Below, piece by piece: positions 12,927-23,235 of a DNA stretch of 64,000 bases (positions within the stretch are counted from its first letter, which is position 1; each line of letters opens with the position of its first letter). Source of the DNA: Sipunculus nudus (taxonomy: Eukaryota; Annelida; Sipuncula; Golfingiida; Sipunculidae). The notes beneath the pieces were generated by a model that was given only the letters and a program-made list of their open reading frames with translations, ran no database searches and had not been told where the DNA came from. Made by a program: the position numbers and the translations under genes. Where the stretch lies: assembly GCA_026874595.1 (NCBI GenBank), contig CM049307.1:28122362-28186361 (forward strand). Direction: 5' to 3'.

Positions 12927-12946
12927 ACCATCGTATATACGATGGT
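12927..12946. repeat. Perfect 20-bp palindrome
   Basis: ACCATCGTATATACGATGGT reads the same on both strands. It sits inside unique sequence shortly before a Tigger-like element end. It could be a protein-binding site, a collapsed inverted insertion scar or chance. Confidence 0.7.
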
Positions 12947-12999
12947 CTAAAGGGCTCGTGATATGAGAATAATCGACACGCTTTGTGTCAATTTTGAAT

Positions 13000-13172
13000 G
13001 TTTGTAAACATAAAAGACCATCTGTCTAATAAGATCACATATCTATAAGACCACCCTTTGGAGAACCGAAATCATTCATATTGGTTATAACTGATCTGTT
13101 AATAAGACCACCTGTGAATTCGGACTACTTTTGGTCTATCCCACGGGTGGCCTTATTGCACAGGTTTCACTG
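13000..13172 (-). mobile_element. One terminus of a Tigger/pogo-like DNA element
   Basis: The minus strand starts CAGTGAAACCTGTGCAATAA next to a TA dinucleotide at 13173-13174, the layout of pogo/Tigger ends (CAGT... with TA duplication). Inward, imperfect copies of a GACCACC/AATAAGRCCAC motif repeat (about 13022, 13049, 13107, 13142), resembling subterminal binding repeats. No matching opposite terminus was found upstream, so only one end is retained. The family call rests on terminus style. Confidence 0.45.
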
Positions 13173-13195
13173 TATATTTTAAGTTATTTGCAGGA

Positions 13196-13277
13196 GGTTA
13201 TGCGTTCATCCTTGTTCGTGTGTGTGTGTTTGTTCACAAACATAACTAATGAAATCATGAACGAAATTTCATGAAAA
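13196..13277 (+). repeat. Dispersed repeat R, copy 1
   Basis: Contains TATGCGTTCATCC, a (GT)n run, TTTGTTCACAAA and ATCATGAACGAAATTTCATG. The reverse complement of this order is found at 33001-33103 and 33671-33773 (CATGAT...GTGAACAAACACAC...GAACGGGGATAAACGCATA). It is probably the end of a dispersed element whose body was not resolved. Confidence 0.6.
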
Positions 13278-13580
13278 ACTGTTTGTGGCATTTCGCGAAT
13301 GGGGGAATGAAGAATCGTTTAGATAATGGTGTGGATCCTTCCGGATCGAAAAACGTCATCGAGAATATTTACAAATGTGCAGTCGCTTATGTACGAATGA
13401 ACCCGGGAATATGTGTCGAAAAAGTGAATGCAAGCACATGTTGGGTAGCATTCCACTGTAGGGAACACCCCACGTGGCGATGGCTTGCATTAATTAGATT
13501 TCAGATTTCTAGTTGTGTCATATTTCTACCCGATCACGCGGAGTGATTATTCTTCTCAGTTTATTCCAAGCCTTATTTTT

Positions 13581-13785
13581 AGGGGCGGATCCAGGATTCA
13601 GGAAAAGGAGGGGTCTATTCAAGTACTAATGACAAAACCTAAAAAGGTCCCCACGTCCGGAAAAGCGGGGTCCAGGCCTAAAAAAATTGGTCTGAATCAC
13701 TTAAAAACAGGTTGCAGCGGCTGAAAAAAAGGGGGGGGGGGGGTTGGACCCCTGCCCCCCCCCCTCCCTCTCAGGATCCGCTCCT
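13581..13785. mobile_element. G-rich MITE with GGGGCGGATCC termini
   Basis: The left end AGGGGCGGATCCAGGA and the right end TCAGGATCCGCTCCT are imperfect inverted repeats, giving a 205-bp element. The interior has a G13 run at about 13731-13743 followed by C-rich sequence (to about 13764), which makes the element partly foldback. There is no coding capacity. Target duplications are not evident, so the superfamily is not assigned. Confidence 0.65.
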
Positions 13786-14777
13786 GATTTGCATCAGCAT
13801 AGAAGGTAGTTAATTTTCCGGAACAGCTCTTGTTAACTTTATATGTTATGTGCTTTAACTCGTTAAATATATACTTGAGATCCTTAAAGGCAGCTCAGTT
13901 TACTTAGCTTCTTAGTTCATGACAAGTCACCTTTACTCTCTAGGCTGTGAAACTCTATAAAAGACATTTTTAAAATAACATATAAAACTCACCAAGTATG
14001 TAATAAAATTCAAACTAACAGGTAACACATTATGAAACAAATAAAAAAGGGCGTATCGTTTCCTTACTTTCGACTAAAATATAAGAACTTATGATTCTTG
14101 AACCTGACAAGGCCCAAGAACTAGCAGATCTGCCATGTTAGTTTATATATTTCGACGCAAGAAGTACCATGTGGCAATCTGTGTAATCTGATGGACAAAA
14201 ACGTTCGGCGTATAGGTTTAACTGATCTATACTTAGATCGTAAAAAAAGAACCGAGTTGGAGTGAACGTGTGCTATAAGACACATTAAGGATAATAATAG
14301 GTCTACCGGGAGGTACAGACATAGAGTTAAAGCTGGCCCGAGGCGCCAAATAGGCCGGTGGGAACTACACCGTCAAACCCCGAATGAAAATCTCATTAAT
14401 ACAGGAAATAGGTTACGTCAGAGGCGACAAGAGTGGATTTTCTAATTAACGCCGCTTGAAAGAACCAGTGGATGCTTCTAAACAGGAAGTGCTAATGTTT
14501 CCTCGAGATTACACTTTACAGTACGTGTATTAACTATCCCGCCTGACAAGGGATCAGGGATAAAGCGAAATCTGGCTATCGTGGAAACAGAAACTTTTTA
14601 AGCCCTCTGCAAAAAGATGTCTAGTTTCAACCAACACATTCAGAGACACATGGCAAGAATCTAAGGATATATGAAAAAGGAGTGTCCTTGTGACATCCCG
14701 TCTTTATGAATCGACTGTCCACCATTGACTTCGATTAGCCGTTTTTGATGTTGGGTGTAAACGGCACGGATATCTCC
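13786..14777. other. No gene recognised
   Basis: Unique sequence with no domain-bearing frame or repeat boundary recognised. Confidence 0.5.
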
Positions 14778-15372
14778 TGATGTCACTTGAATGCTGGACC
14801 CTCAAATATTTGTTGTGTCAATTGAATGCTGAACCCTCGAATATTCATTGTGTCAAGGCGGAGCCCGCAATTATTCGTAATTTAACTTGAATGCTGAAAC
14901 ATCGGATATCTGTTAAGTCACTTGAATACTTAACCCTCGAATATTCGTTATTACACGTGAAAGCTGAACTCTCATATTTGTTATGTACGTCACTTGAATG
15001 CTTAACCCTCGAATATTTGTTATGTATGTCACTTGAATGCTGAACCCTCAAATATTCGTTACGTACGTCACTTGAATGCTGAACCCTTCGAATATTCGTT
15101 ATAACACGTCAATGCTTAACCCTCGAATAATCGTTTTTTACGTCACCCAAATGCTGAACCCTCGAATATTCGTTATTTCACTTAAATACAGAACTATCAG
15201 ACATTCCTTATGCCACTTGAATGCTGAACTCTAGAAAATTCATCACTTCACTTGAAAAGCTTCGAATATTTTTATTACACGTCAAAGCTGTAACCTCGAA
15301 TATTGCTGGTGCGTCAAATAAATGCTATACCCTAAAATAGCAGTAGCGTCACATGAATATTTTACCCTTAAA
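14778..15372. repeat. Minisatellite, about 38-bp unit, about 15 units
   Basis: Units of the type GTCACTTGAATGCTGAACCC followed by TCGAATATTCGTTATGT are repeated with point changes and small indels. The central units (about 14990-15080) are the most alike, and both flanks are more diverged, the usual pattern for an ageing array. The minus-strand open frame at 14845-15051 is a translation of the repeat. Confidence 0.85.
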
Positions 15373-15624
15373 CACCTCACTCAAGTCATAAAGTTATAGA
15401 GCCATTAGGTCACGCGAAAGACGAAATAACGGTAAAATAAAACACATTTCAAAACATCTGCTTCATCACAGTATGATTTAGTGAGTAGTTGTAGTTTCGC
15501 TTTTCACGGATTCTTCGTATTCTGGAATGCGAGCTCATTTTAAGTATATTTGACGTAATGTCACATCCCAAAATTTGACTATTTTAAATCTTTAAGGGAT
15601 GTTAGGCCTGAAAAACACAAAGTT

Positions 15625-15673
<49 letters not shown>

Positions 15674-15854
15674 TATATATATATCAGACATGAGTCAAAT
15701 ACAGGAGAAGTGTATTAAAATACAAATAGGAATACAAATGCAAATGTTTTCATGAATATCAATATGAAAACAATTTACTGAAACAATAAAAAAAATCAAG
15801 TATTCATCATTCTTGTTTAATACAAGTAACTGCAAAAATCATATATTCACACTT
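15373..15854. other. No gene; includes an (AT)n microsatellite
   Basis: An (AT)n microsatellite lies at about 15628-15684 with AAATAAA interruptions. The remainder is unique AT-rich DNA leading into the LTR copy C boundary. Confidence 0.55.
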
Positions 15855-16600
15855 TGTTACGGAACCAAATAACAACAGATCACGTAATCGTGACGAGCAT
15901 AAATTTTGTTACGGAGATAAAAAAAAAGAACAGATTTCGCAACACTAGGCAGCATGAAATGTCCAAGGAAATGAATAAAGAAGTCAGTGTTTTTTTGTTA
16001 ACAAATAATTATAATTTATTCTTAGAACAATCATAACATTACAATACACTAAATCAATTCAATTACACAGTATAACAATAATAAAAAATGTACAGTACCA
16101 GAGTGTCCGGATCTAGGCTTTGATTTCTGGATACCACCACTGTCACAGAACAACAAGAGCCTTTAACACAAATAATCAACGTGAATAGTTCATATAAATC
16201 TGCCCGGAGAAAAGTCCGATTTTAACTCGAAAACAATCTGTTGTAATCTAACGTGAAGTTCTGGTAAAAATCCCATAGGCAAACTGAAGACAGTCCGTAT
16301 ATAAAGTCTGTATAAAATCCGTTGAAGATCTGTAAGGTCTGCAATTATCGGAAAGGTCCCAAAAAACACTGATGAGAGAGTCACACTCTTCCGTGTCCGC
16401 TGGTATTTTTTTCTCTCTCGGCTCTAAACACAGCCCCTATTTATAGCTTTTTCACCAGAAGCCCAGAAACTTCCATTCCCTCAAGACTACACAATAAAAC
16501 ACGCGGACCCATAGCGCATGAACAGACCCGAAATTTCTAGACAACATCGAGTACTATGTTTACACACAGCGAGAGTTCAGCATGTGCGGCTCCCACAGCA
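15855..16600 (-). mobile_element. LTR, Gypsy-type family, copy C
   Basis: Starts TGTTACGGAACC, the same terminus as copies A and B, and shares GATCACGTAATCG, AACACTAGGCAGCATGAAAT, AATGAATAAAGAAGTCAGTG and a TATA-bearing promoter region (CCCCTATTTATAGC at about 16434). It matches copy D in blocks such as GAAGTTCTG and GGCAAACTGAA. The outer (U3) boundary is unclear. The sequence departs from the others near 16560-16600, shortly before a BED-finger fragment. No internal region adjoins, so it is either solo or truncated. Confidence 0.7.
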
Positions 16601-16656
16601 GCACACAGGGTCTGCGCTTAACACGAATCAGAATGCTTAGCACATACCAAACAATG

Positions 16657-16881
16657 TTATATTCCGCGCATAATAAAACAGATATCTGTATCAACTTGCA
16701 AAAAGTATTTAGTCCAAAATTCAAAACATTCATGCAAGTGTGTGAGGAGATTCGATTCAGTTTTTCCAGCAATTGAATTCTGTGCAGCACAGTACTGGCA
16801 TTTAGCTTTATAAGATCCATTGGTACAATCTGACAGGTGAAAATGATCATGAATCACTGACATCTTTGCAGTTAATGCCAT
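16657..16881 (-). pseudogene. BED-type zinc finger fragment, probably from a hAT transposase
   Basis: A 74-codon minus-strand frame contains the motif order expected of a BED finger: an aromatic pair near residues 13-14 (HF), SYKAKCQYC with cysteines at residues 28 and 31, then SNLLTHLH with histidine 48 and a further His/Cys ligand at 50-52. BED fingers bind DNA at the N terminus of hAT transposases and in ZBED host proteins derived from them. After about residue 52 the sequence no longer resembles the family, and no RNase H-like or dimerisation region follows. The fragment is therefore a broken remnant. It adjoins the U3 side of LTR copy C, and the relationship between the two insertions is unclear. 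Confidence 0.5.
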
Positions 16882-17300
16882 ACTTATTACTGTTCAACAA
16901 TATCTCTGACAGACAGCAGATCACAATATGCAACAGAAACTGAAATAATGCCTCTGACTTTCAGAGAATGTATAGGGGTAGTTAGGTGTTGACATGTGGA
17001 TAAACTCCCCTGAACTGCCTAGACTTGATGAATTAATAGCACTGACAGCCAGAGTTAGTCACAGTTCAAGCCTGAAATGCTTGTATTGTTATTGGATGAT
17101 TTCCTCAGATTGGCTCAGACGTTAGGGTGAACAGTAACCACACTTGAAGCTTCAGTAGATATGTTCATTTTAATGTCTTGAACATACACAAATACAAATA
17201 CTTTTGTAATTTTACAAATGTATTCCAATACCAGTACGAATATTAAAAATACCTGTACTCGAATACAGTGATTACGAATACTGAATACGAATACCTTATG

Positions 17301-17302
<2 letters not shown>
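16882..17302. other. No gene recognised
   Basis: Unique sequence. From about 17190 it shows short repeats of ACAAATAC / GAATAC that lead into the (AT)n tract. Confidence 0.5.
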
Positions 17303-17350
<48 letters not shown>

Positions 17351-17440
17351 TGTGGTTGTCTTCTTATTTGCGGTGGTTTCAAATTCGCGATATTCGCGGT
17401 CGCTCTCTGACCGCGAAATTGAAACCACGCAGTTTTGAAT
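17303..17440 (+). repeat. (AT)n plus GTGGTTTCAA hairpin repeat, left copy
   Basis: An (AT)n tract at 17303-17349 is followed by ACTGTGGTTGTCTTC and a hairpin-forming segment at about 17370-17436: GTGGTTTCAAATTCGCG on the left and CGCGAAATTGAAACCAC on the right, with an inner TTCGCGGTC / GACCGCGAA pair. An inverted relative stands at 18476-18690 with its own microsatellite on the outer side. The short ORFs here are repeat translations. Confidence 0.7.
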
Positions 17441-18475
17441 GCATATATAAAACCATGGTCATTAATTTCAGAAGCTGCTGGAAGTTTGCGACAGTTGAGA
17501 TTTATCTTCAGCTACGTAGTGATGTCCATCGAGCCTGGTGCATATACGTTAAATGATTCAGGGAGAATGACAGGGCCCATTTAAAATAATATCGGTTGGC
17601 TTAGATGCAAAAACCGCGACCCTTTGCATGTGCAAGCTTACGCCGGCGGACGCGCCCGGCAGTTTTTCCTGTCCCCGGCACATGACTGGAAAGAGTCAAT
17701 GCCCATTGGGCAGTAATATTTAAAAATTACGTGTATTTGTGCCAAGTTATATGATATCCTGTGCCGCTTAAAATGAATATTGAGTAGAAGGTACTCTTTC
17801 ACATTGAGCCGTATTTAGTCATGTTAATGAATAAAATTTTCCACTAAAGTAGTGAACGTAGCCGCTGTGAAATCATGACGCGACAAACGGTGTATGATTG
17901 GCTAGTGATGACGTGGATTTTAAATATATATTTGAAAGGTCACAGTTCATTTTGGGGCCAAAGTGCCGTAAAATAGCGGAATATTATGTTTTGCTTCAGA
18001 TTTTAACTGTGAGAAACTGAATACGGTTCCTTCTTCCACCTATATGGAAGTAATTAACAACATAAACGGCACTCAAATTATTCTTGGCACATCCCTGCCT
18101 TTGATACTGAAACAAGGGGGCTACCTACAGGCGTCCCTTGTTGGTTGAACAGGTGATTACGACTCGACTTTTAATTAACAAGAGTAAGATACCCTTATCA
18201 AGAGAGGTTCCCTAAACAAACTTAATATACGGTTTTGTAGTTACAGGTTGGTTTCTCGACACACCTTAATAACATTTGAGTTGATTTTAATGAGCCTCGG
18301 CCCTGAACTAATTACAGCCAGCGGGGTCAATGGTTCCCGCAGGCGTCGGCTCAACCGTCTGTGAATGTTCGAACATGCGATATCCGGACAGAGAAATAGT
18401 AGACCTAGATAATAGTGAAATCACCGGTAAATGAAATTATTTTTGATAATATAATACACTACTAGACCAATGATA
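17441..18475. other. Segment between the inverted hairpin repeats; no gene
   Basis: Contains a GC-rich patch (CGCCGGCGGACGCGCCCGGC, about 17642-17661) and otherwise unique sequence. It may be host DNA trapped between two insertions or the core of a composite element. No coding domain was recognised. Confidence 0.5.
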
Positions 18476-18557
18476 GAGCGCGAAATGGAACCACATGAAA
18501 CTTTTAAAAATATAAAAACAGCGAAAATTCAGCCCCGCCGATATGAAGGCAACCACA

Positions 18558-18634
<77 letters not shown>

Positions 18635-18690
18635 TATTTATATATATATATTCGTATATATATATATATATTAATTATAATGCACAAATA
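18476..18690 (-). repeat. GTGGTTTCAA-type repeat plus (AT)n, right inverted copy
   Basis: Reading on the minus strand from about 18557, ACTGTGGTTGCCTTC corresponds to ACTGTGGTTGTCTTC of the left copy, and GCGCGAAATGGAACCAC on the plus strand corresponds to CGCGAAATTGAAACCAC. The (TA)n tract runs from 18559 to about 18672. The two copies bracket about 1.03 kb of sequence as an inverted pair. Confidence 0.65.
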
Positions 18691-18799
18691 AATTTGGATT
18701 AGGGTATGCTCCAAGGGAAGTGTCAAAATCCCATGTGTCGGGGTTCGGGTTACGGGTTATTCTGTTGTCTGAGTACGAAAACGATGCATTTTCCCTTCT

Positions 18800-18801
<2 letters not shown>

Positions 18802-18836
<35 letters not shown>

Positions 18837-18842
18837 TATATG
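18802..18842. repeat. (TA)n microsatellite
   Basis: A clean (AT)n tract within sequence following the longer microsatellite. A short (CA)n run follows at about 18895-18911. Confidence 0.9.
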
Positions 18843-18959
18843 ACTCCCCCTCCCCCTGCATACTGTTTTCCCAATATTGGCGTAACAAACGAAAACACAC
18901 ACACACACACAAGGTTGGCAGGAACAATTATTATTGCAGTGAGTGAAATTAGGGCTTGT

Positions 18960-19165
18960 TTCAACTGATAATGTAATAATCATCTTATAATGTAACATTA
19001 ATCGATAATGTATTAAGGAATTAACCGATAACGTAATATTAACTGATAATGTAATATCAAATCAACTTATAATGTAATAACATTTGCTAACCGATAACGT
19101 AATACGAAATTATACGAAAATGTAATAAAGTTCAGAATATACAACATAATCGTTTGTGATCGATA
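18960..19165 (+). repeat. ATAATGTAAT array, forward copy
   Basis: About eight to nine diverged units of the form AACTGATAATGTAATATTAA with AACCGATAACGTAAT variants. The same motif occurs in inverse orientation at 24090-24350. Period is about 20 to 24 bases. Confidence 0.75.
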
Positions 19166-19489
19166 ATGCAAATGTAACCAATCTGAACGATTGTTAAAGA
19201 ACTAATTACATACTTTATCTCCAGTTAGGTCTTTGATAAGTCTCTTACATTCCAAAAATTAGGTCATTGTGACTTAAATTTTATGGGTAACGTACATTGC
19301 TGTATATATATTAGCAACTTTTACAAGTGTTCTATGCAGCAAAGAAAAATATTTGCATTCAACCCCAAAAAATACACAATATGCATTATATAAACAATTA
19401 ACATTATTACATGTAAAATAGAGTCTCATTAGTCTCGACGCTCAGCCAAATTGGTCTATAAATATTATTTATGAGTTTTTTTTTAATTA

Positions 19490-19915
19490 GGGCCCTGTGA
19501 CCTTGACCCTAGATCTTTAGACAAAAAATTCCTAGAACTTACAATCACTGATTAACAGAATTTTTATTTACATAACGATCTCTAAAAGAAAAAGAGTCCA
19601 GCGACCTTGACCTCTGAACAGGTAACCTCAAAATCTACAGATTTCTTCCACTATAGGCAGGTAAGCCATATGTGAAACACTAAAGGTTTGGAATGAATAA
19701 AATAATTTACAATGCATCAACTGTTGTTTTAATAGATATGGGTCATGTTACCTTAACCTTTGACCGCGGGTCCCCGAAATCAAATTAATTCTTACTTTTT
19801 ATTAATAAATCAGTTTTGAAGACAATTTGTGTATCCTAAACAGAGTTATCGGTCATAAAGTGATTCGTGAATTGATGGGACCTGTGACCTTGACCTCTCC
19901 GCCTATTGGCAGGTG
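19490..19915 (+). repeat. TGACCTTGACC-bearing repeat, four diverged units
   Basis: CTGTGACCTTGACCCTAGAT (about 19494), AGCGACCTTGACCTCTGAAC (about 19600), ATGTTACCTTAACCTTTGAC (about 19743) and CCTGTGACCTTGACCTCTCC (about 19884) head units spaced roughly 100 to 145 bases apart. The second and fourth are followed by similar AGGTRA..C text (AGGTAACCTC; AGGTGAGC). Tandemly arranged TGACCTTGACC repeats of this kind are suggestive of a dispersed molluscan repeat. Because TGACCTTG also matches an orphan nuclear receptor half-site, regulatory use cannot be excluded. Confidence 0.6.
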
Positions 19916-19968
19916 AGCTATATTTCGAATATGGAAGGTCTGTGATGAAAAATTTGTCTTCAAACTGA

Positions 19969-20618
19969 GTCCCACTTAGGCGACTCTACAGGCGACCAGG
20001 CTGTCGCCTCATGGTCGCCGAAAAACAGGCGACAGGACCTACACTACGACTAACTACAATAGGTTGACGACTGTCTGACGACAATCTACGACAAGCTGCC
20101 GACAACCGGCGACACAATCGCTGCGACAAAGGACAATCTACGACAACCTACGACCACTTCTACAACAACTAACGACTGCAAAGGCGACAACCTACGACGC
20201 CAGAATTAATACTTCGTCCATTTGCGGCAAGCTTCCACGAGTCTCTACCCCGTTTGCTATGTGAGGAGCCGAGGACAAGGATGGGCCCTGTATCAAGTAC
20301 ACAAGCCAACGACAGCACCAACGACAACCCACGTCACCTGGCGACAGCCTACGACAGCACCTACGACACCTGCGTCACCTGGCTACAGCCTTCGACAGCA
20401 CCTACGACACCTGCGTCACCTGGCTACAGCCTTCGACAGCACATACGCCAGTAGCAGACAAGGTACGCTCACTTGCGTCATAAAATCTGTCGCCTGAGAA
20501 TGTTGAACATGTTGAAAATCCAGCGGCGGCAGGTAAGAGACCTCGCGTCTTTTGGCGACTATAGGCGATCCCCCGGCGGCCATGAGGTGACAGCCTTGTC
20601 ACTGTCTAGTCGCATAAT
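19969..20618. mobile_element. GCGAC-rich foldback element, copy 1 (3' end degraded)
   Basis: Starts GTCCCACTTAGGCGACTCTA and contains many CTACGAC / GGCGAC motifs. The order of blocks is the same as in copy 2: AACAGGCGACAGGACCT, GACAAGCTGCCGACAACCGG, GGATGGGCC, TGTCGCCTGAGAAT, GAACATGTTGAAAATCCA. Its right terminus, near CATGAGGTGACAGCCTTGTC, is shortened compared with copy 2. A 42-base block is duplicated at about 20345-20430. There is no coding capacity; frames through it are translations of the CGAC repeat. Confidence 0.75.
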
Positions 20619-21263
20619 GGGGTTGTCCCACTTAGGCGACTCTACAGGCGACTACAGGCGACCAGGCTGTCTCCTCATGGTCGCCGAAAAACAGGCGACA
20701 GGACCTCCGCTACGACAATATTCTACGACAAGCTACAAATGGTTGGCGACTGTCTGACGACAAGCTACGACAAGCTGCCGACAACCGGCGACACAGTCGC
20801 CGCGACAAAGGACAATCACCCACGACAACCTACGACCACATCTACGAAAACCCACGACCACATCTACGACAACCTACGACAAGCTTCGACGATTCTCTAC
20901 CATGTGCTTTGTGAGGAGCCGGACACAAGGATGGGCCATGTTTCAAGTAACAAAAGCCCGCGACAACACACACGACAACCCGCGTCACCTAGCGACAGCT
21001 TACGACAGGACCTACGACAACCCGCGTCAGCTGGCGACATCCTACGACAGCACCTACGCCATTAGAAGACAGGCTACGCTAACTGGCGACAAAAAAGCTG
21101 TCGCCTGAGAATTTTGAACATGTTGAAAATCCAAAGGCGACAGCTTCGAGTCGACGCGTCTTGGGGCGACCCAAAGCGACTACAGGCGACTAAACAGGCG
21201 ACCATGAGGTGACATCCTGGTCGCCTGTAGTCGCCTGTAGAGTGGCCTAAGTGGGACAGCCCC
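20619..21263. mobile_element. GCGAC-rich foldback element, copy 2 (complete termini)
   Basis: Left end GGGGTTGTCCCACTTAGGCG and right end CCTAAGTGGGACAGCCCC are inverted repeats that match with few mismatches over about 67 bases (20619-20685 with 21197-21263). The interior is a run of (C)TACGACAA-type motifs. Flanks are ATAAT on the left and ATAAG on the right, so a short AT-rich target duplication is possible but not proven. A second partial terminus, GTGGGACAGCCCC, follows at 21268-21280. It is a non-autonomous DNA element of unassigned superfamily. Confidence 0.8.
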
Positions 21264-21280
21264 ATAAGTGGGACAGCCCC
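21264..21280. repeat. Duplicated terminus of the foldback element
   Basis: ATAAGTGGGACAGCCCC repeats the last bases of copy 2 immediately outside it, as if a third copy had been lost by recombination or the end had been copied twice. Confidence 0.6.
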
Positions 21281-23235
21281 ACTAATTATACAACCAGGTG
21301 ACGGGTCGGTGTCTGCTGAAAAACATCGTGCGTATGATGAGACTAAGTAGCAAATCAAATGCCAGTTAACAAACACTCGACTGGCAACATGGCTTCGCCC
21401 ATAGCTGCGTTCCCAGAGCCGCTTGATGACAGTTTTATGGTTACTCTTATTAAATAATAGGTAGAATTTTGCTCCCTCTTCTTACTCGCATCATCAACCG
21501 ATTATGACAACAATACTTTGTGAGCGTAGCAATGTATCCGTTGCCAGCAAAACGGATACCAGTCCAGCGAGGTGTGCACGGAGCCAATGTTGATACAATT
21601 CGTTTGAGTGACAGCTCACCGGCCCGGCATCCTATGTGCACAAGGACCTGCGCCAATCACGAGTCAGATTATTCTCTGTGAGACTGTGGCCTATTCAAAC
21701 GTTTTCCGGGGAGATGAACAATCACAAAAAAAAAAAAAAGAATGTAACAAACATCGGCTCCGTCCATTCCTCGCGTGGCTGGTATCCATTTTGCGGGCAG
21801 CACGTCCCGCTAATAATGTAGATTACTTGTCGAATCAATTCAGTGTCGCGTTTCGGACGTTGCTTACGCGCAGTCAATGACCACAAATATTTATGGAATC
21901 AGTATTTGGTTAAGCTCATACAAAATAGCCTCTTCCACCCCATAATAGATTTTACCAACAACATTTATAATTTATTTAAATCATGTGACCATTTCAGCGA
22001 ATAATAGAGGTTGGTACTACAAGCACCGGGTCTCATCTGCCTAATTGGCCCATACATACTATGTTCCCCTCTCGTGTAGGCACCGAGAAATCCAAGCCAA
22101 ACAAAGAGCGCTTGAGATAGGTGGTAGGCCAATAGGTAAAGAGCTGTGTAAAGAGCGTACGTTACTAAAGGTTTTCTATAAACATTTAATTATTCTGGGG
22201 TATTTACAAGCCCCATTAATAGCTCGGATTTTATAGGTCGCAGTGATGTTTTATTGTCCTTTTTGAATATTTACTTAGAAGTTTCTAGAGTCACCGGTTA
22301 CGAATGTACCTTACTAACGAATGCCCGGAACTGTTCAGAAATGTTGACTTTACAAAAACAAAATTATAAAATTTGGGGTATTGATGTACGTACATTTACA
22401 CATTTACATGTATCTATCACTATGGACATTTTGGTTTGAAGAAAATCTATCTAGTGAGGTTTTTACATCTGTTGCAGACAAATTTGCAAAAATACGGACT
22501 TGACTGCCAATTTTACCTGAAATTCATAGTAACTGTTGCATGTTATGTTTTGAAATTTGATAAGTTTATAAATCCTGTATAGCTCCTTCAGGTTTGCAAG
22601 GCTCGAGGTGTCTTGTATATTTGCTTGATTTTTACACATTTTCGGATGTTTTGGTTTTACACAGAGATTACGACTGGTTAATTGTCAACAAGGCACAAAT
22701 CGCACACGTTAGACAAAAACATGCCTTACTTAATATCAAGGTAGGTCATTAGTAAATATTTTTGCATGCATATATGAAATCAGGACACTGTAACATGTAT
22801 TCTTCGAGTATTGTATATTTTTGTGGGTTTAAAGCACTTATAAATACTTATTGTAGAATTTTAACATTTGGATTGTTGATAAATGCATTTCATACCAATT
22901 TTTACTAAAAATAAAATACCTCAGCTTGAGGTGGCGATTCTAGAAGGGAAGGGGGGGGGGGGGGTTCAATATGCAAAACTCGTGACCTGTTTCCCGATAA
23001 GTTGTAGCAACTTACATGTAATCTATTTCTTTTTCATTTAATCGTGATTTTGTTTCATTTTGCATAATTCTTTTTTTTTATTTATTAGCCATTAGATTAT
23101 TAAGTTATTCACAGTTCATTACTTTCATATTCATAAGTTACGAATATTAAGAACAGCATCCAAATTGTTCTTTAATGAACGTCCTTTCGTTTTTATACTT
23201 TACTGGGTCAAAACACTGAGGAAAACCCCTTAATC
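21281..23235. other. No gene recognised
   Basis: Unique sequence with an A13 run near 21726-21738 and a G14 run at 22951-22964. Short frames overlap on both strands without domain signatures. Confidence 0.5.

Noticed and set aside
18470-18998. Frames with long Tyr-Ile runs at AT tracts (also near 17243, 23724, 50681, 52755, 54433 and 54772)
   Set aside because: (TA)n translates to alternating Tyr-Ile in any frame; there is no flanking coding signal.
20222-21108. Open frames through the GCGAC elements
   Set aside because: Three frames on one strand give low-complexity Thr/Asp/Arg-type repeats, as expected from a CTACGAC word repeat.
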